Position numbers and translations under genes: made by a program. A stretch of 64,000 nt of DNA from Codonopsis lanceolata (taxonomy: Eukaryota > Streptophyta > Magnoliopsida > Asterales > Campanulaceae), in contig CM028380.1 of assembly GCA_013146195.2 (NCBI GenBank), positions 78,806,556-78,870,555 of the forward strand, given 5' to 3'. The notes under the pieces are model-generated. The model was not told where the DNA came from. It ran no database searches and saw only the letters and a program-made list of their open reading frames with translations. This document shows, piece by piece, positions 12,301-20,549 of this stretch (its first letter is position 1; the number at the start of each line of letters is the position of its first letter).

Positions 12301-12395
12301 ACATGATAGACATTGGTGAGATTTGGAAGACCATCATCATTCAAGGTTCCTTTACCAATTATCTTACCTTTGGCCCTGATCGATGTCTTATTTTA
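9326..12395 (-). pseudogene. Copia pol: integrase, reverse transcriptase, RNase H (broken)
   Basis: The first frame (about 12395-11583) gives GAG-pre-integrase (LWHKKLGHMSFRKL ... CGPCQKGKQ) and the integrase core with catalytic D, D and E (CVDDFSRYTW, IRSDHGTEYEN, NGLTERK). A stop at 11583-11585 (where LQEMAR is usual) and a 1-nt shift near 11540 break it. The second frame (11521-9677) holds the integrase tail, then RT from WINAMQEELDQF, with YVDDIVFGS as the catalytic box. RNase H starts at SDADWAGS. Another stop and a shift near 9660-9680 separate the last piece (9649-9326), which keeps STAESEYIAA and the DNTSAI block. Length and order are normal for copia. A low-complexity insert at about 11090-11040 is coded by the palindromic repeat (NVVPNVATSEAT). 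Confidence 0.9.
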
Positions 12396-13245
12396 AATTT
12401 TTTTCCTTGTAAGTGGACAAGACTATTATACAATAGTATTGGAAGCAAGGGTCGAACCCACAGAGACAAGAGATCACGAATAGTGCAATTTATTGATAGC
12501 AAATTATTAATCTAAGGGGTTTTTATAATTATTTTATTCTAATCTACTATTATTTATTTAGGTGTTTAACTAATTAGCAGTAATTACAAGTTATGAAGAT
12601 CTTATGGAAGATGGCAATCTAGGATTCGAGTTTCACTTGCATCTCCTCTATGTTTAATTCACAATAATTATCATTCAATTTCTTGGGTTCGTTCACAAAA
12701 GATAGATATAGCCTGTTGAACTATTGGTTCAGCCTCCATCCCCGCATCATTCATCCATTCTATATCCTAAGTACAAGAACATATGATTTATCTGTCACCT
12801 AAATCATGTATGAACCTGGTCCTAACTTATCACTCTCGTGCGTCGATAGGTCCAATTTATTGTGATGGTGAGCCAGTGTACGACATATGCACATTGGTCA
12901 TGCAGTTATCCGCATCTCTAGGCCTTTATTATTTGCGATTACATTCATTTGTTCAAAGCAAAATAATAGAGGGATTGATAAACACCTCAATCAACAAGAA
13001 TTGAATGAACATAAATATGAATTAAAACATAAATTCGATACAAGTTACCTCCCACCTCCTAGATTAGTTATGATTTAGTTCATCATAGACAATGAACAGC
13101 ACATGGAGATGAATAGAGACATGATTTGATCTTCAATACTTGTAATTACACAATCTAAATATGTTATACAACCTAAAATATACTCTAAAGTTGTACAAAA
13201 GTGTTTCCAACCGTTTTTCTATATCCTAGGCTTTGTCTACCGGTT

Positions 13246-13257
13246 CCTATTTATACC
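13246..13257 (-). promoter_or_regulatory. TATA box in the LTR-like insertion
   Basis: The minus strand reads GGTATAAATAGGAACC. It lies about 60 bp downstream, in minus orientation, of the nearest of four GC-rich palindromes, the expected layout of an LTR U3 promoter. Confidence 0.5.
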
Positions 13258-13315
13258 ATAGAGTTGTATTGCAATCGAATCTCCAGTGAAAATATGAATT
13301 TCTCGCATTATGACC

Positions 13316-13441
13316 ACCTTGCGGTCGCAAGGTCTGGGGTACCTTGCGTCCGCAAGGTCTCCAGCATTCCGGGCTTTTGATTCTTGAGCTTATTGTCCAC
13401 CTTGCGAGGGCAAGGTCTGAAACACCTTGCGACCGCAAGGT
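13316..13441. repeat. Four ACCTTGCG-NN-CGCAAGGT palindromes
   Basis: Units lie at 13316-13333, 13341-13358, 13399-13416 and 13424-13441. Each has the arms ACCTTGC/GCAAGGT around a short variable centre. They form two pairs with 25-bp centre spacing; the pairs are 83 bp apart and each is followed by CTCCAGC. A duplicated pair is the simplest origin. Confidence 0.9.
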
Positions 13442-13599
13442 CTCCAGCTTGGGATTTCTTCTTTTCTTCTTCATTTTTCATCTTGGGCTCTTATTGGAAT
13501 ATACATATAAATGCCTTGTGTTTTGCATATTTTCACTAAAAACCCTGTAACTCACAAAACTCACTAAAAACACTGTGAGGTTCCCGGGAAATGTGCTCC

Positions 13600-14115
13600 C
13601 GCGCCCCGCGCGCCCTTGGATAGGGGTGCGCGTACGTGCGGATGCGGGACACCACTGCTCTCGTTCCATCCTCCCTTGTTTAGGGGAAGACGAAATCCAA
13701 AGTGCGAGAGGAGTGCTGTCTATATTAGCACGTTGGAATGTGCCTCGGTTGCCCTGAGTGAATTTTGTATCCAATATGGGAACTTATGGTTTTCCATGTC
13801 AAGTTATCCCTTATTTTGTTGATAACCAGGATATGGGAATGCATTACTCTTCCATTCCCATTCTCCCCTTTATCTTTCAGGGAAAATAGAGAAGTGCAAG
13901 AAAGAATATTGCGACGCCCCCACTATGAATTTTATGAAAATAGCCTTATGGCCTATTTTGGATCACTATGAGTGCCTTGGATTTTCTACGTCAAGTTATC
14001 CATTATTTCGGGGATACCAAGACATAGAAATACATCACCTTTCCATTCCCATTCTCCCTCGTTTAGGGGAGAACGTGAAAGTGCAAAGAAAGATGTTGCG
14101 AGGCCCCACTGGATT
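13600..14115. repeat. About 190-bp tandem repeat, roughly 2.5 copies
   Basis: Landmarks repeat at even spacing: CAAGTTATCC at 13799 and 13991, CCATTCCCATTCTCCC near 13852 and 14043, and a diverged CCATCCTCCCTTGTTTAGGGG near 13666. Each unit ends with a TTGCGA-G-CCCC-CACT block (13905-13924 and 14096-14110). On the minus strand these repeats follow directly after the Tat-type LTR and its primer-site-like sequence, the leader position of Ogre/Tat elements, which often holds tandem repeats. Confidence 0.7.
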
Positions 14116-15150
14116 CAAAATGTTTTTAGAGTCGCCACCTTTATTTTAAGGCAAAAATAAAGGAAAACCAGAAAAGAAAACCAGAGATTTTAGAAAGCGG
14201 GTTCGAGGCTAAGTTACGAGTTGGGAAGGTGCTAGGCACCCAACTCGCCCTTTCGGTCTCGAACGTTTTTGGTCAAGTATGCTTATTGTCACATTTACTT
14301 AGCAAATAAATAAGGTCTTATTTTGACAAGGGAAAATTAAACAGATACATTCGTGGCCACATTATTTACGGACTCGCAGCCGTCTCTTTCCAATAATTAC
14401 AGACACATTTAAAAATATTTGGCCATTATAACGGCTCTTTTTAGTATTATTTCCTAATAAAATCCGGCAAAGATAACCGCTATATTTTTGATATTGAACC
14501 GGATCGGAAATAATACATTTACAAATAAAGACTTTACTGAATGAATAAAGTAAATAAATGCAAATTTATCTAAAAATATTTTGCCATAATAACGGCTACA
14601 TTTAGTACTATTTCCTAATAAAATCCGGCGACAACCTTATATATTTACATTGGGCCGGAAATAATACTATTACATAGAAATAAAAGACTTTAACAATGAA
14701 AGCTTACAAACGGCGTAGGGGTGTGCTCGCCTGCCCTCGGGAGAGAGAGTCTTTTTTTGGTCCGTCCGGTTGAAGTTGTGTGTTGTGTAAATTTGGGCAA
14801 CAGAATCGCCTCGAAAGTTACTTTTCGGCCTCGGATCGAGGCGGGTAACTGCTTATTTCTTGTTTGTTTGGTGGAAAGGCTAAATTTTGGCGGAGTAACG
14901 CTTACTATCTTGCTATTTTGGCCTTTTAAATCGGGCAGAGCAACTGCTCTATCCACGATTTTTGGACCGGGAAAAAGGGTGGATACCTAGCTGGGGGGCT
15001 AAGGAACACTTCTACCGGTTGGATTTGTGTTTGGCGGAGGTTTGGCAGGGTTTCTAGGCTTTAGAAATTTATCTATCGGTGTTTATTTCTTCAACAGAAC
15101 AACGACGCAGAGAAATTTTACGCAGTGTGTGTTGAATGAAGGAGCCGACC

Positions 15151-15162
15151 TCTATTTATAGG
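15151..15162 (-). promoter_or_regulatory. TATA box of the Tat-type LTR
   Basis: The minus strand reads CCTATAAATAGAGG, a near-ideal plant TATA box. A palindromic GGTTTGGGCGCC cluster lies about 120 bp upstream of it (15283-15350). Confidence 0.7.
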
Positions 15163-15282
15163 AGGAGGCCGGGACATCGAAGGAATTTTGAGATTTCTCT
15201 CCGTGCATCAGGGAGTTGTACACCGCGTTGGACGATTTGCATTTTACGGCAAATGGAGTGATGAATAGTGTTGGGGAAGAAA

Positions 15283-15350
15283 GGTTTGGGCGCCACCTAT
15301 AGGAGGTTTGGGCGCCACACCCAAACCTTTGGTAGGTGGTGCCTAAACCT
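15283..15350. repeat. GGTTTGGGCGCC inverted-repeat cluster (LTR copy)
   Basis: GGTTTGGGCGCCACC at 15283 and GGTTTGGGCGCCACACCCAAACC at 15305 make nested inverted repeats, followed by a diverged AGGTGGTGCCTAAACC. The same cluster recurs at 20257-20325. Confidence 0.85.
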
Positions 15351-15760
15351 CAAACTTTGCTCATTTTTGACACTTTGACCCCCCTCGCAATTTGTCCTTT
15401 GTGCATCCCGCTTTGTCCTTTTGCAATTTTGACCTCAGAACTTGACATTTGTTAATGTTTTAACAGCTTCTTGATATTTTTGTCATGTCATATATCTGAG
15501 GTACGAAATTGGGGTGTCTACAGAGCCCCTCAACGATGGAGTCTACGGGTAACCCGCAGCTTACTGAGTAGACGAACATCGTTGATTAGAATAGACTCTC
15601 CAATTTCGTTTCATTTCAAAACGAGGGAGAAATATGCATCTGGTAGCAGTTATAATGCAACAATTTATCAAACCTCCATATCCTAGACATTTTTAGTCAG
15701 TTATAGCAGGTTATCGTAATTTTTAAGCAAATCTGCAAATTAAATGCTCGATGGTCTGGA

Positions 15761-15822
15761 CCTACTAATGTAGGTCGCCTACGTATCCCTTAATAAAAGG
15801 AATCGAGCCAAGCGTAGTTCGG
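15761..15822. repeat. Gypsy-associated cassette, copy 1
   Basis: Core words are GTAGGTCGCCTACGTATCC, AAGGAATC and AGCGTAGTTC. Read on the minus strand (GAACTACG ... GGATACGTAGGC), this resembles a short block found near the 3' end of many plant gypsy elements, as far as I can recall. Confidence 0.55.
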
Positions 15823-15839
15823 CCTAAGCCGAAACAAAC

Positions 15840-16165
15840 AACCAAATTGAAGAAGAAAAGATTTTCATGTCTTTCGAAAAGTCGTATTCTTACGGTCCGA
15901 AACCGTTGTCAAATACGGTATGAAGATTTTTGTGTATTTCGAAAACCATATTTCAACCGGTCTCTATCCGCCGTGGAAATATGTTAAGAGATCAATCTCA
16001 AAATTGTGTCTGGCTGGTCAAATACCTTTCTTCCAAACACAATAAGAGGACCTTCAGATTTTCGAAAACTGTACTCGACCGATCAATACCTGTCATCGAA
16101 TACGATAAAAAACTTTCTTCAAATTTTTCAAAAACTGTATCCAACTGACCGAAACCCGCTGGACA
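15840..16165. repeat. Degenerate 75-80 bp tandem repeat
   Basis: The unit contains TTTCGAAAA, then an AC(C)GT-rich part, a C(C)GACC(G) part and AAATACG(A)TAA. It recurs about four times (for example TTTCGAAAAG near 15872, TTTCGAAAAC near 15938, TTTTCGAAAAC near 16060, TTTTTCAAAAAC near 16124). Copies are diverged, so the array is old. Confidence 0.55.
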
Positions 16166-16433
16166 CGATAAAGAATTTTCTTTCTTCTTCCCTTTTTTTT
16201 TTTGTTTTTGTTTTTTTTTTTTTTTTTTTTTTTTTTGAAAAAAACCCTTTTGAAAAAGATTTTTCTTTTATTTTCTGAAGGCAAAATAAGAAATCTTACC
16301 TTCCTTACCTTTCTTACCTGTTTGCTTTTGACCGCTGCTGCTGATTCAGCTGATTTGGCTATTTCTGCAGCCTTTGCTGGGGAATTTTATTCTTTTTCTT
16401 TTTTTTCTCTTTTTTTTTCTCTTGTGATGGTCG

Positions 16434-16494
16434 TGCCTACCGAAGTAGGTTGCCTACGTATCCTTATTCAAGGAATCAGACCAAACGTAGTTCA
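16434..16494. repeat. Gypsy-associated cassette, copy 2
   Basis: This is a second version of the 15761 block: GTAGGTTGCCTACGTATCC, AAGGAATCAGACC, AACGTAGTTC. It is about 673 bp from copy 1 in the same orientation, so the intervening tandem repeats and T-run lie between direct repeats. Confidence 0.55.
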
Positions 16495-16881
16495 CCCCTG
16501 CTTGGGATCCTTGGTCTGTTTTTTTTTTCTCTTTTGATCGTTTTTTTTTTTTGATTGATTTTTTTTTTTGAATTTTTTTTTGATTTCTTTTTTTTCTTGA
16601 TTTTTTTTTCAAAAGAAGAGGAATTTACCTTTGCTGCTGAGTTTTCTGATTTTTCTGCTTGTCTGGTGGCTGACTTGCCGGAGATGTGAACTTTTCTTGT
16701 CTTTTGGGTGAAAGATCATCAAATATGGTTAACAAGAATCACTTTTGTTAACTTTCTGTTGAGTTTCAGGGATCACTTTGCAGCTTTGAAACTTGAAGGA
16801 TTTGAGTGTCGATGTCGATTTGCTTGAGGGGAAAAGTGAAAATATCCCTTTTTCCTCCCTTTTTCCATCACCTACGGGAGA

Positions 16882-17925
16882 ATGAAGGCAAAGCCTTCAT
16901 TTCTTCTTCAACTTCATTTCCTTTCCTCCATTGACGAAGGTAAGTTTTCTTTTTTCATTTTTTCATTTTCTTTCCTTTTCTCAATTTTCTTTTGCCAAAA
17001 ATTTTGTTTTCCTGTGCAGATGGCTTCTTCTTCTAGATCTAGAAAAGGAAAGGCGCCGATGGACCCGGAATCTGATAAGAAAAAACAAGAACTCCCTCCC
17101 TTGGTTCGGAACAAAGTTGGTTATTATTATTCACAGCATGACTGGGGTAATTTGGTGAGGGACTGGTACAAGCACGTGTCGAATCTCCCTGATTCCAATG
17201 TGAGTATGATTTTCTTCCACCCACTTGATCAATTTTTCAGATCTGTTCAATTTCGTGGTGGTTTTGGACTTTTGGAGCATATATATGCAGCTTATGATAT
17301 TTATACATGTGATTTATAGACTAAAATGATGCAAATTTGGTAATAATGCATGAAATTTGGACAATTTATTTTTGCGATGCCCAATTTGAACTAGTAGTTA
17401 CTATTTGACTCTACTATGCATAGTTTATAATGTTAATGCAAATAAAGCTATATGACACATGTTTTAGCTCTGAAAATATTTTTACATGGCATATATTCAC
17501 ATGGCGGAATTTTCGGGATGAAATGCAGAATTTTCTGAACACATTTTTCGGACATATTTTCGGATATATATATGACTTAACAGATATATTTTATGTACTA
17601 GAACGGATATTTTATGCATGCTGATGGTATAGGGATATAAGAAATGCCAAGTAGATATTATTTTTCCATGGTAGATGGCATTCTAAATTTCTTTTTCGTA
17701 CATTCCCAATACTGCTTATTAACTAATATATACAAGAAATGCTGTATGCATCATTTTATTTTGATGCAAATGCGATGCTGAATATACAATGAGATGCTTT
17801 TTTTTTTTTTTTTTTTGATGTGAATGTATAAAAAAAAAAAAAAATTTACGTGTATATTTATGCAAAGTATGTATGTACTTGAAAATGATAATATGGATTT
17901 TTATGTACAAAATAATTTTTTTTCT

Positions 17926-17967
<42 letters not shown>

Positions 17968-19844
17968 TAAAAAAAATCTGATGTATTGAATGTACAAAGG
18001 GGAAAGGTTTGTGAGATACTTACCTTGATTTTCCTTCTTCCTTTTTTTTTCTTTTCAGGAACGCGGGGTTTTGGACAAAACTAGGGCCTCCTGCTCCAGT
18101 GTTTTAGACATATATCATTTGATGCCCCCGGCAGCTCAGACACTGATAGAGGGCACGGGTCTGGGAGTTTTTATGCGGGCTTTTACTCCCTTCCGTAGTT
18201 ACAGAGCCATTTTTGACGTGCTGCGGAACTTTTGGTGGGATACCACCCACACTTTTCACCTCAGCTGGGGAGAGATTACCATGACTCCTCGGATTTCGGC
18301 TATTACCGAGATCTCTACCAAGATTGGGCTGGAACCGAACAGATTTAACTCTCCGCGAACGTCACGAAGAGGTGGAGGATCTTTTGGGATTCGAACCTGA
18401 GTACAAATCGGCTGATGCGATAACCATTCCTAGTGTAAAGAAATGGCTTTTGAGGAATGCTGGGCAGGTTGATCCCGAGGATAGTGCTGCTGTGACCCGT
18501 CTTGCCCGGACATTCTTATTTTTCTTCTTGGGCACATCTCTTTTTGCCAATGCCTCTACCACCTTGAGGGTTTCATCGAAATGCCGCCTCCGAGATCCGA
18601 GTCGTGATTGAGTATGATTGGGGGCCGGCCCGGCCGAGCTTTACTTTAATATGGACAAACCGAAGCCTGAATGACTCAAGGTGATGATCGGCTTTGCCCG
18701 CCTCGGGAGGTACTTTCTTTCCTTCTTTCTCTTTTTTTTTTATACGTATATTTTCTTCTCATATTTTTTTTTTCTTGCTGACTTTTACCCCTTTTGTTGT
18801 TTTTCTCTTTTTTTTTTCTTTCCAGGTGTGGGCCTATTCTGTCTTTGACTTTTTACCAGGCACACTGCGTAGTGACGTCCTGGGCCCACCATATCTGCTT
18901 AAATTTGTGAATGCGAATCGAAAAAAGATAGACAGTTGGGGTCAGTATGTCGAGTCCTTGGATTTGAAGGACAGAGTGGCAGACTCAACCTCTGGTTCGG
19001 TGACCTTGTTTCCTTGGAAGCACCTGGTAGGGCCCATTGAGGTAACTTTGCTTTTGAGCTGTTGCCGGATTTTGATGGTGTCCGTTATGTGTGATTCACT
19101 GTATATGGGTGAGCGGGTCAACCGCCAACATGTCTCATTTACGGTAGCTCCGGTGGCACCTCCTCCACCTCCTCCACATGTGATTGAGCCACATCTCATA
19201 CCAAACAAAGCTTTGCATTGGACAAATATAAGATGCCGCTGCTGACTTCCCAGTGATTGCTTATGAAGATTTCTTGAGAACAATGCTTCATCCTCCTCCT
19301 CCTCCTTATCTGATCGGGGCTGATGGAGCTTGGGCTGAGCCTTCTTCGCCTGTTCTAGATGCACGTCTTGAATTTTCCATGCCCGCCAATGCTTTTTCAT
19401 CTTTTCCTTACCAGCAAGATGGCAGGCTCATAAGAGAAATTATTCCAGATGCAGAGATTCCAGAGGAGTACCGCGTCCCAGACCAGGCCCGAACGGTATA
19501 TTTATCACCCTTCTTTTCTTTCTGGCTGACTGATGTTTACTTCTGATTTTTTTTCGACTGAGGCTTTTTTTTCTTTTTTTTTTTTTTAGGTCAAGGTGTC
19601 CACCTACAAGAGACTCCTGAGGGGCTTTGTTGGTATCAGCAAACTATATCAGCGGCTGATAGATGATTATTCATGTCGGAATAATGAGGCCATGCGGCAA
19701 ACCAGGCGCCGCAGTGATGATGATGATGATGATGATACTGACGTAAGGCCGAGTCGTGTCCAGCGGAGAGGACGGATACGCAGGCCTGATGGCACGCTGG
19801 GCCCCCGAACCAGGGGAGGTGGCTTACGCAGGGGCAGAGTATAA
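16882..19844 (+). pseudogene. Plant mobile domain (PMD) gene, antisense to gypsy elements, multi-exon, broken
   Basis: A leader exon (16882-16939, donor GAAG/GTAAG) is spliced to ATG at 17020. Inferred coding exons are 17020-17199, 18059-18709, 18826-19495 and 19590-19844, all with GT/AG borders, long T-rich acceptor tracts and matching phase. The product starts MASSSRSRKGKAPMD, then has a PMD: LMPPAAQTLIEGTGLGVFMRAF, FWWDTTHTFHLSWGEITMTP, a WLLRNAG segment and AYSVFDFLPG. It ends with an acidic D-run and an Arg/Gly-rich tail (RRGRIRRP, RTRGGGLRRGRV). Frameshifts near 18330, stops after 18608 and shifts near 19060 and 19245 break it. Known: PMD proteins are linked to transposons and silencing (MAIN/MAIL), and some Tat-lineage gypsy elements carry antisense ORFs of this kind. 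Here the gene lies between a gypsy pol and a gypsy LTR, on the opposite strand. Confidence 0.75.
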
Positions 19845-20549
19845 CTTGATCATTAGTGTCCTTTCCTGCACATGTCAGCCTTTTTTTTTTCTTTTCTGTA
19901 AGTAGTAATTAGTATATGTACAAACATGAAGGATGGAATGTAATATAATTTTAAATGGCATGATAAAATGAAATGCACACTCAAAATACATGCAAAAAAT
20001 AAACTATACCGACTTCTAAGGGTAATGGCACACTGCTTTTTAGAAATAAATCAAAAAAGAATACACCTTCAATTTTGAGGAGGCTTTTCTCGGGCGATTA
20101 TGGGATAGGGAAGAGGCACCGCCTCTTTCCCGTAAGTGAGGAACATAATTGGTGCCATATAGCCTCTTTTTAATATCTGGTAGGCTTTCTTGTTGATCAG
20201 ACGGAGGATTTATTGACAATTTGGACAGAAATCAAACAGCAGGACAATAATGGAGCAAGGTTTGGGCATGGCATACTAGAGGTTTGGGCGCCATGCCCAA
20301 ACCTTATATAGGTGGCGCCCAAAACTAATCCCCTGGAAGCTTTTCTAGGCCACTGCTTGCCACTGTTTGCCTAGTTTGTCATTTTTCTGATTTTCTTGCT
20401 ATAAAAGAGAGCTCGGCGAACCTGAATATTTCACGCCTTTTTTCTTTTCGCTTGCTTCATCTCTTTCTCAGCATTATAATCTTTCTCAGCTCCCATTTCT
20501 CATTTGCCCTGTTGGCTTATAAAAGAGAGAGTTCCATATTTCTGTTTTA
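19845..20549. promoter_or_regulatory. Terminator side of PMD gene and promoter of second antisense gene
   Basis: The first 150 bp after the PMD stop is T- and AT-rich, with TGTAA-like words suitable for polyadenylation. From 20257 the region becomes promoter-like: a GGTTTGGGCGCC inverted-repeat cluster (20257-20325), a TATA box CTATAAAAGAG (20399-20409), a CT-rich leader, and a second TATAAAAGAG (20518-20527) just upstream of ATG 20550. Confidence 0.5.
20257..20325. repeat. GGTTTGGGCGCC inverted-repeat cluster (antisense-gene copy)
   Basis: It contains GGTTTGGGCATGGC, GGTTTGGGCGCCATGCCCAAACC and AGGTGGCGCCCAAAAC. This is the same family and arrangement as 15283-15350, here about 75 bp upstream of a TATA box that points the other way. 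Confidence 0.85.

Larger units (their letters stand above)
4770..12395 (-). mobile_element. Sirevirus-like Ty1/copia retrotransposon, 5' part missing
   Basis: This is a minus-strand Ty1/copia element. In transcription order it holds the GAG-pre-integrase end, integrase, RT and RNase H (12395 to 9326), about 1.2 kb of spacer, an extra ORF (7988 to 5923), about 290 bp of spacer, then a 3' LTR (5629 to about 4770). The order IN-RT-RH is diagnostic of copia. An additional ORF between pol and the 3' LTR is characteristic of Sireviruses (SIRE/Maximus lineage), and the integrase C-terminus (MGYSTNSRAYRVFN) is SIRE-like. Gag, protease and the 5' LTR are absent: coding stops at about 12395, where another LTR-like element begins. 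Pol carries several stops and frameshifts, so the copy is inactive. A 12-15 nt palindromic repeat recurs in its LTR, spacers and ORFs. Confidence 0.8.
12396..13572 (-). repeat. LTR-like insertion in the Sirevirus, with promoter and palindromes
   Basis: Copia coding ends abruptly at about 12395. The following 1.2 kb has no protein coding but looks like an LTR read on the minus strand. A TATA box (GGTATAAATAGG, plus 13246-13257) is followed by about 850 bp of transcribed-like sequence, and preceded by four 18-nt palindromes (13316-13441). The plus-strand boundaries TG at 12409 and CA at 13572 are plausible LTR ends. No target duplication is visible, so boundaries are approximate. The motif GGGTCGAACCCACAGAGA (about 12447-12464) resembles one common in plant repeat libraries. 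It could be a solo LTR or the end of a nonautonomous LTR element. Confidence 0.4.
14116..15522 (-). repeat. LTR of a Tat/Ogre-type Ty3/gypsy element
   Basis: On the minus strand the LTR begins TGTAGACACCCC at 15522, directly after a purine-rich GAGGGGCTC (15523-15531) that can be a polypurine tract. A clear TATA box is at 15151-15162. The U5 side ends with GGTGGCGACTCTAAAAAC (about 14121-14139); GGCGACTC is the core of the tRNA-Arg-complementary primer site used by Ogre/Tat elements. Both a PPT-like and a PBS-like flank are present, so it could be a 3' LTR of the DNA above 15.5 kb, a 5' LTR of a truncated element below 14.1 kb, or an LTR shared by tandem elements. Its partner is not in the window: the 5' LTR at 30.2-30.8 kb is unrelated. 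Confidence 0.6.
15523..16881. other. Noncoding region between gypsy LTR and PMD gene
   Basis: It holds no ORF of note. Contents: two copies of a conserved cassette (15761-15822 and 16434-16494), a roughly 75-80 bp degenerate tandem repeat (15840-16165), and two long T-rich runs (about 16191-16236 and 16510-16612). On the gypsy (minus) strand these runs would be A-rich. Confidence 0.6.

Noticed and set aside
12449..12464. GGGTCGAACCCACAG as a tRNA B-box
   Set aside because: Only the T-arm-like word is present; no A-box, acceptor stem or cloverleaf around it.
18942..19400. Minus-strand ORF of 152 codons in the PMD region
   Set aside because: Opposite strand of PMD exons with good splice sites; Gly/Pro runs mirror GGAGG/CCTCC repeats.
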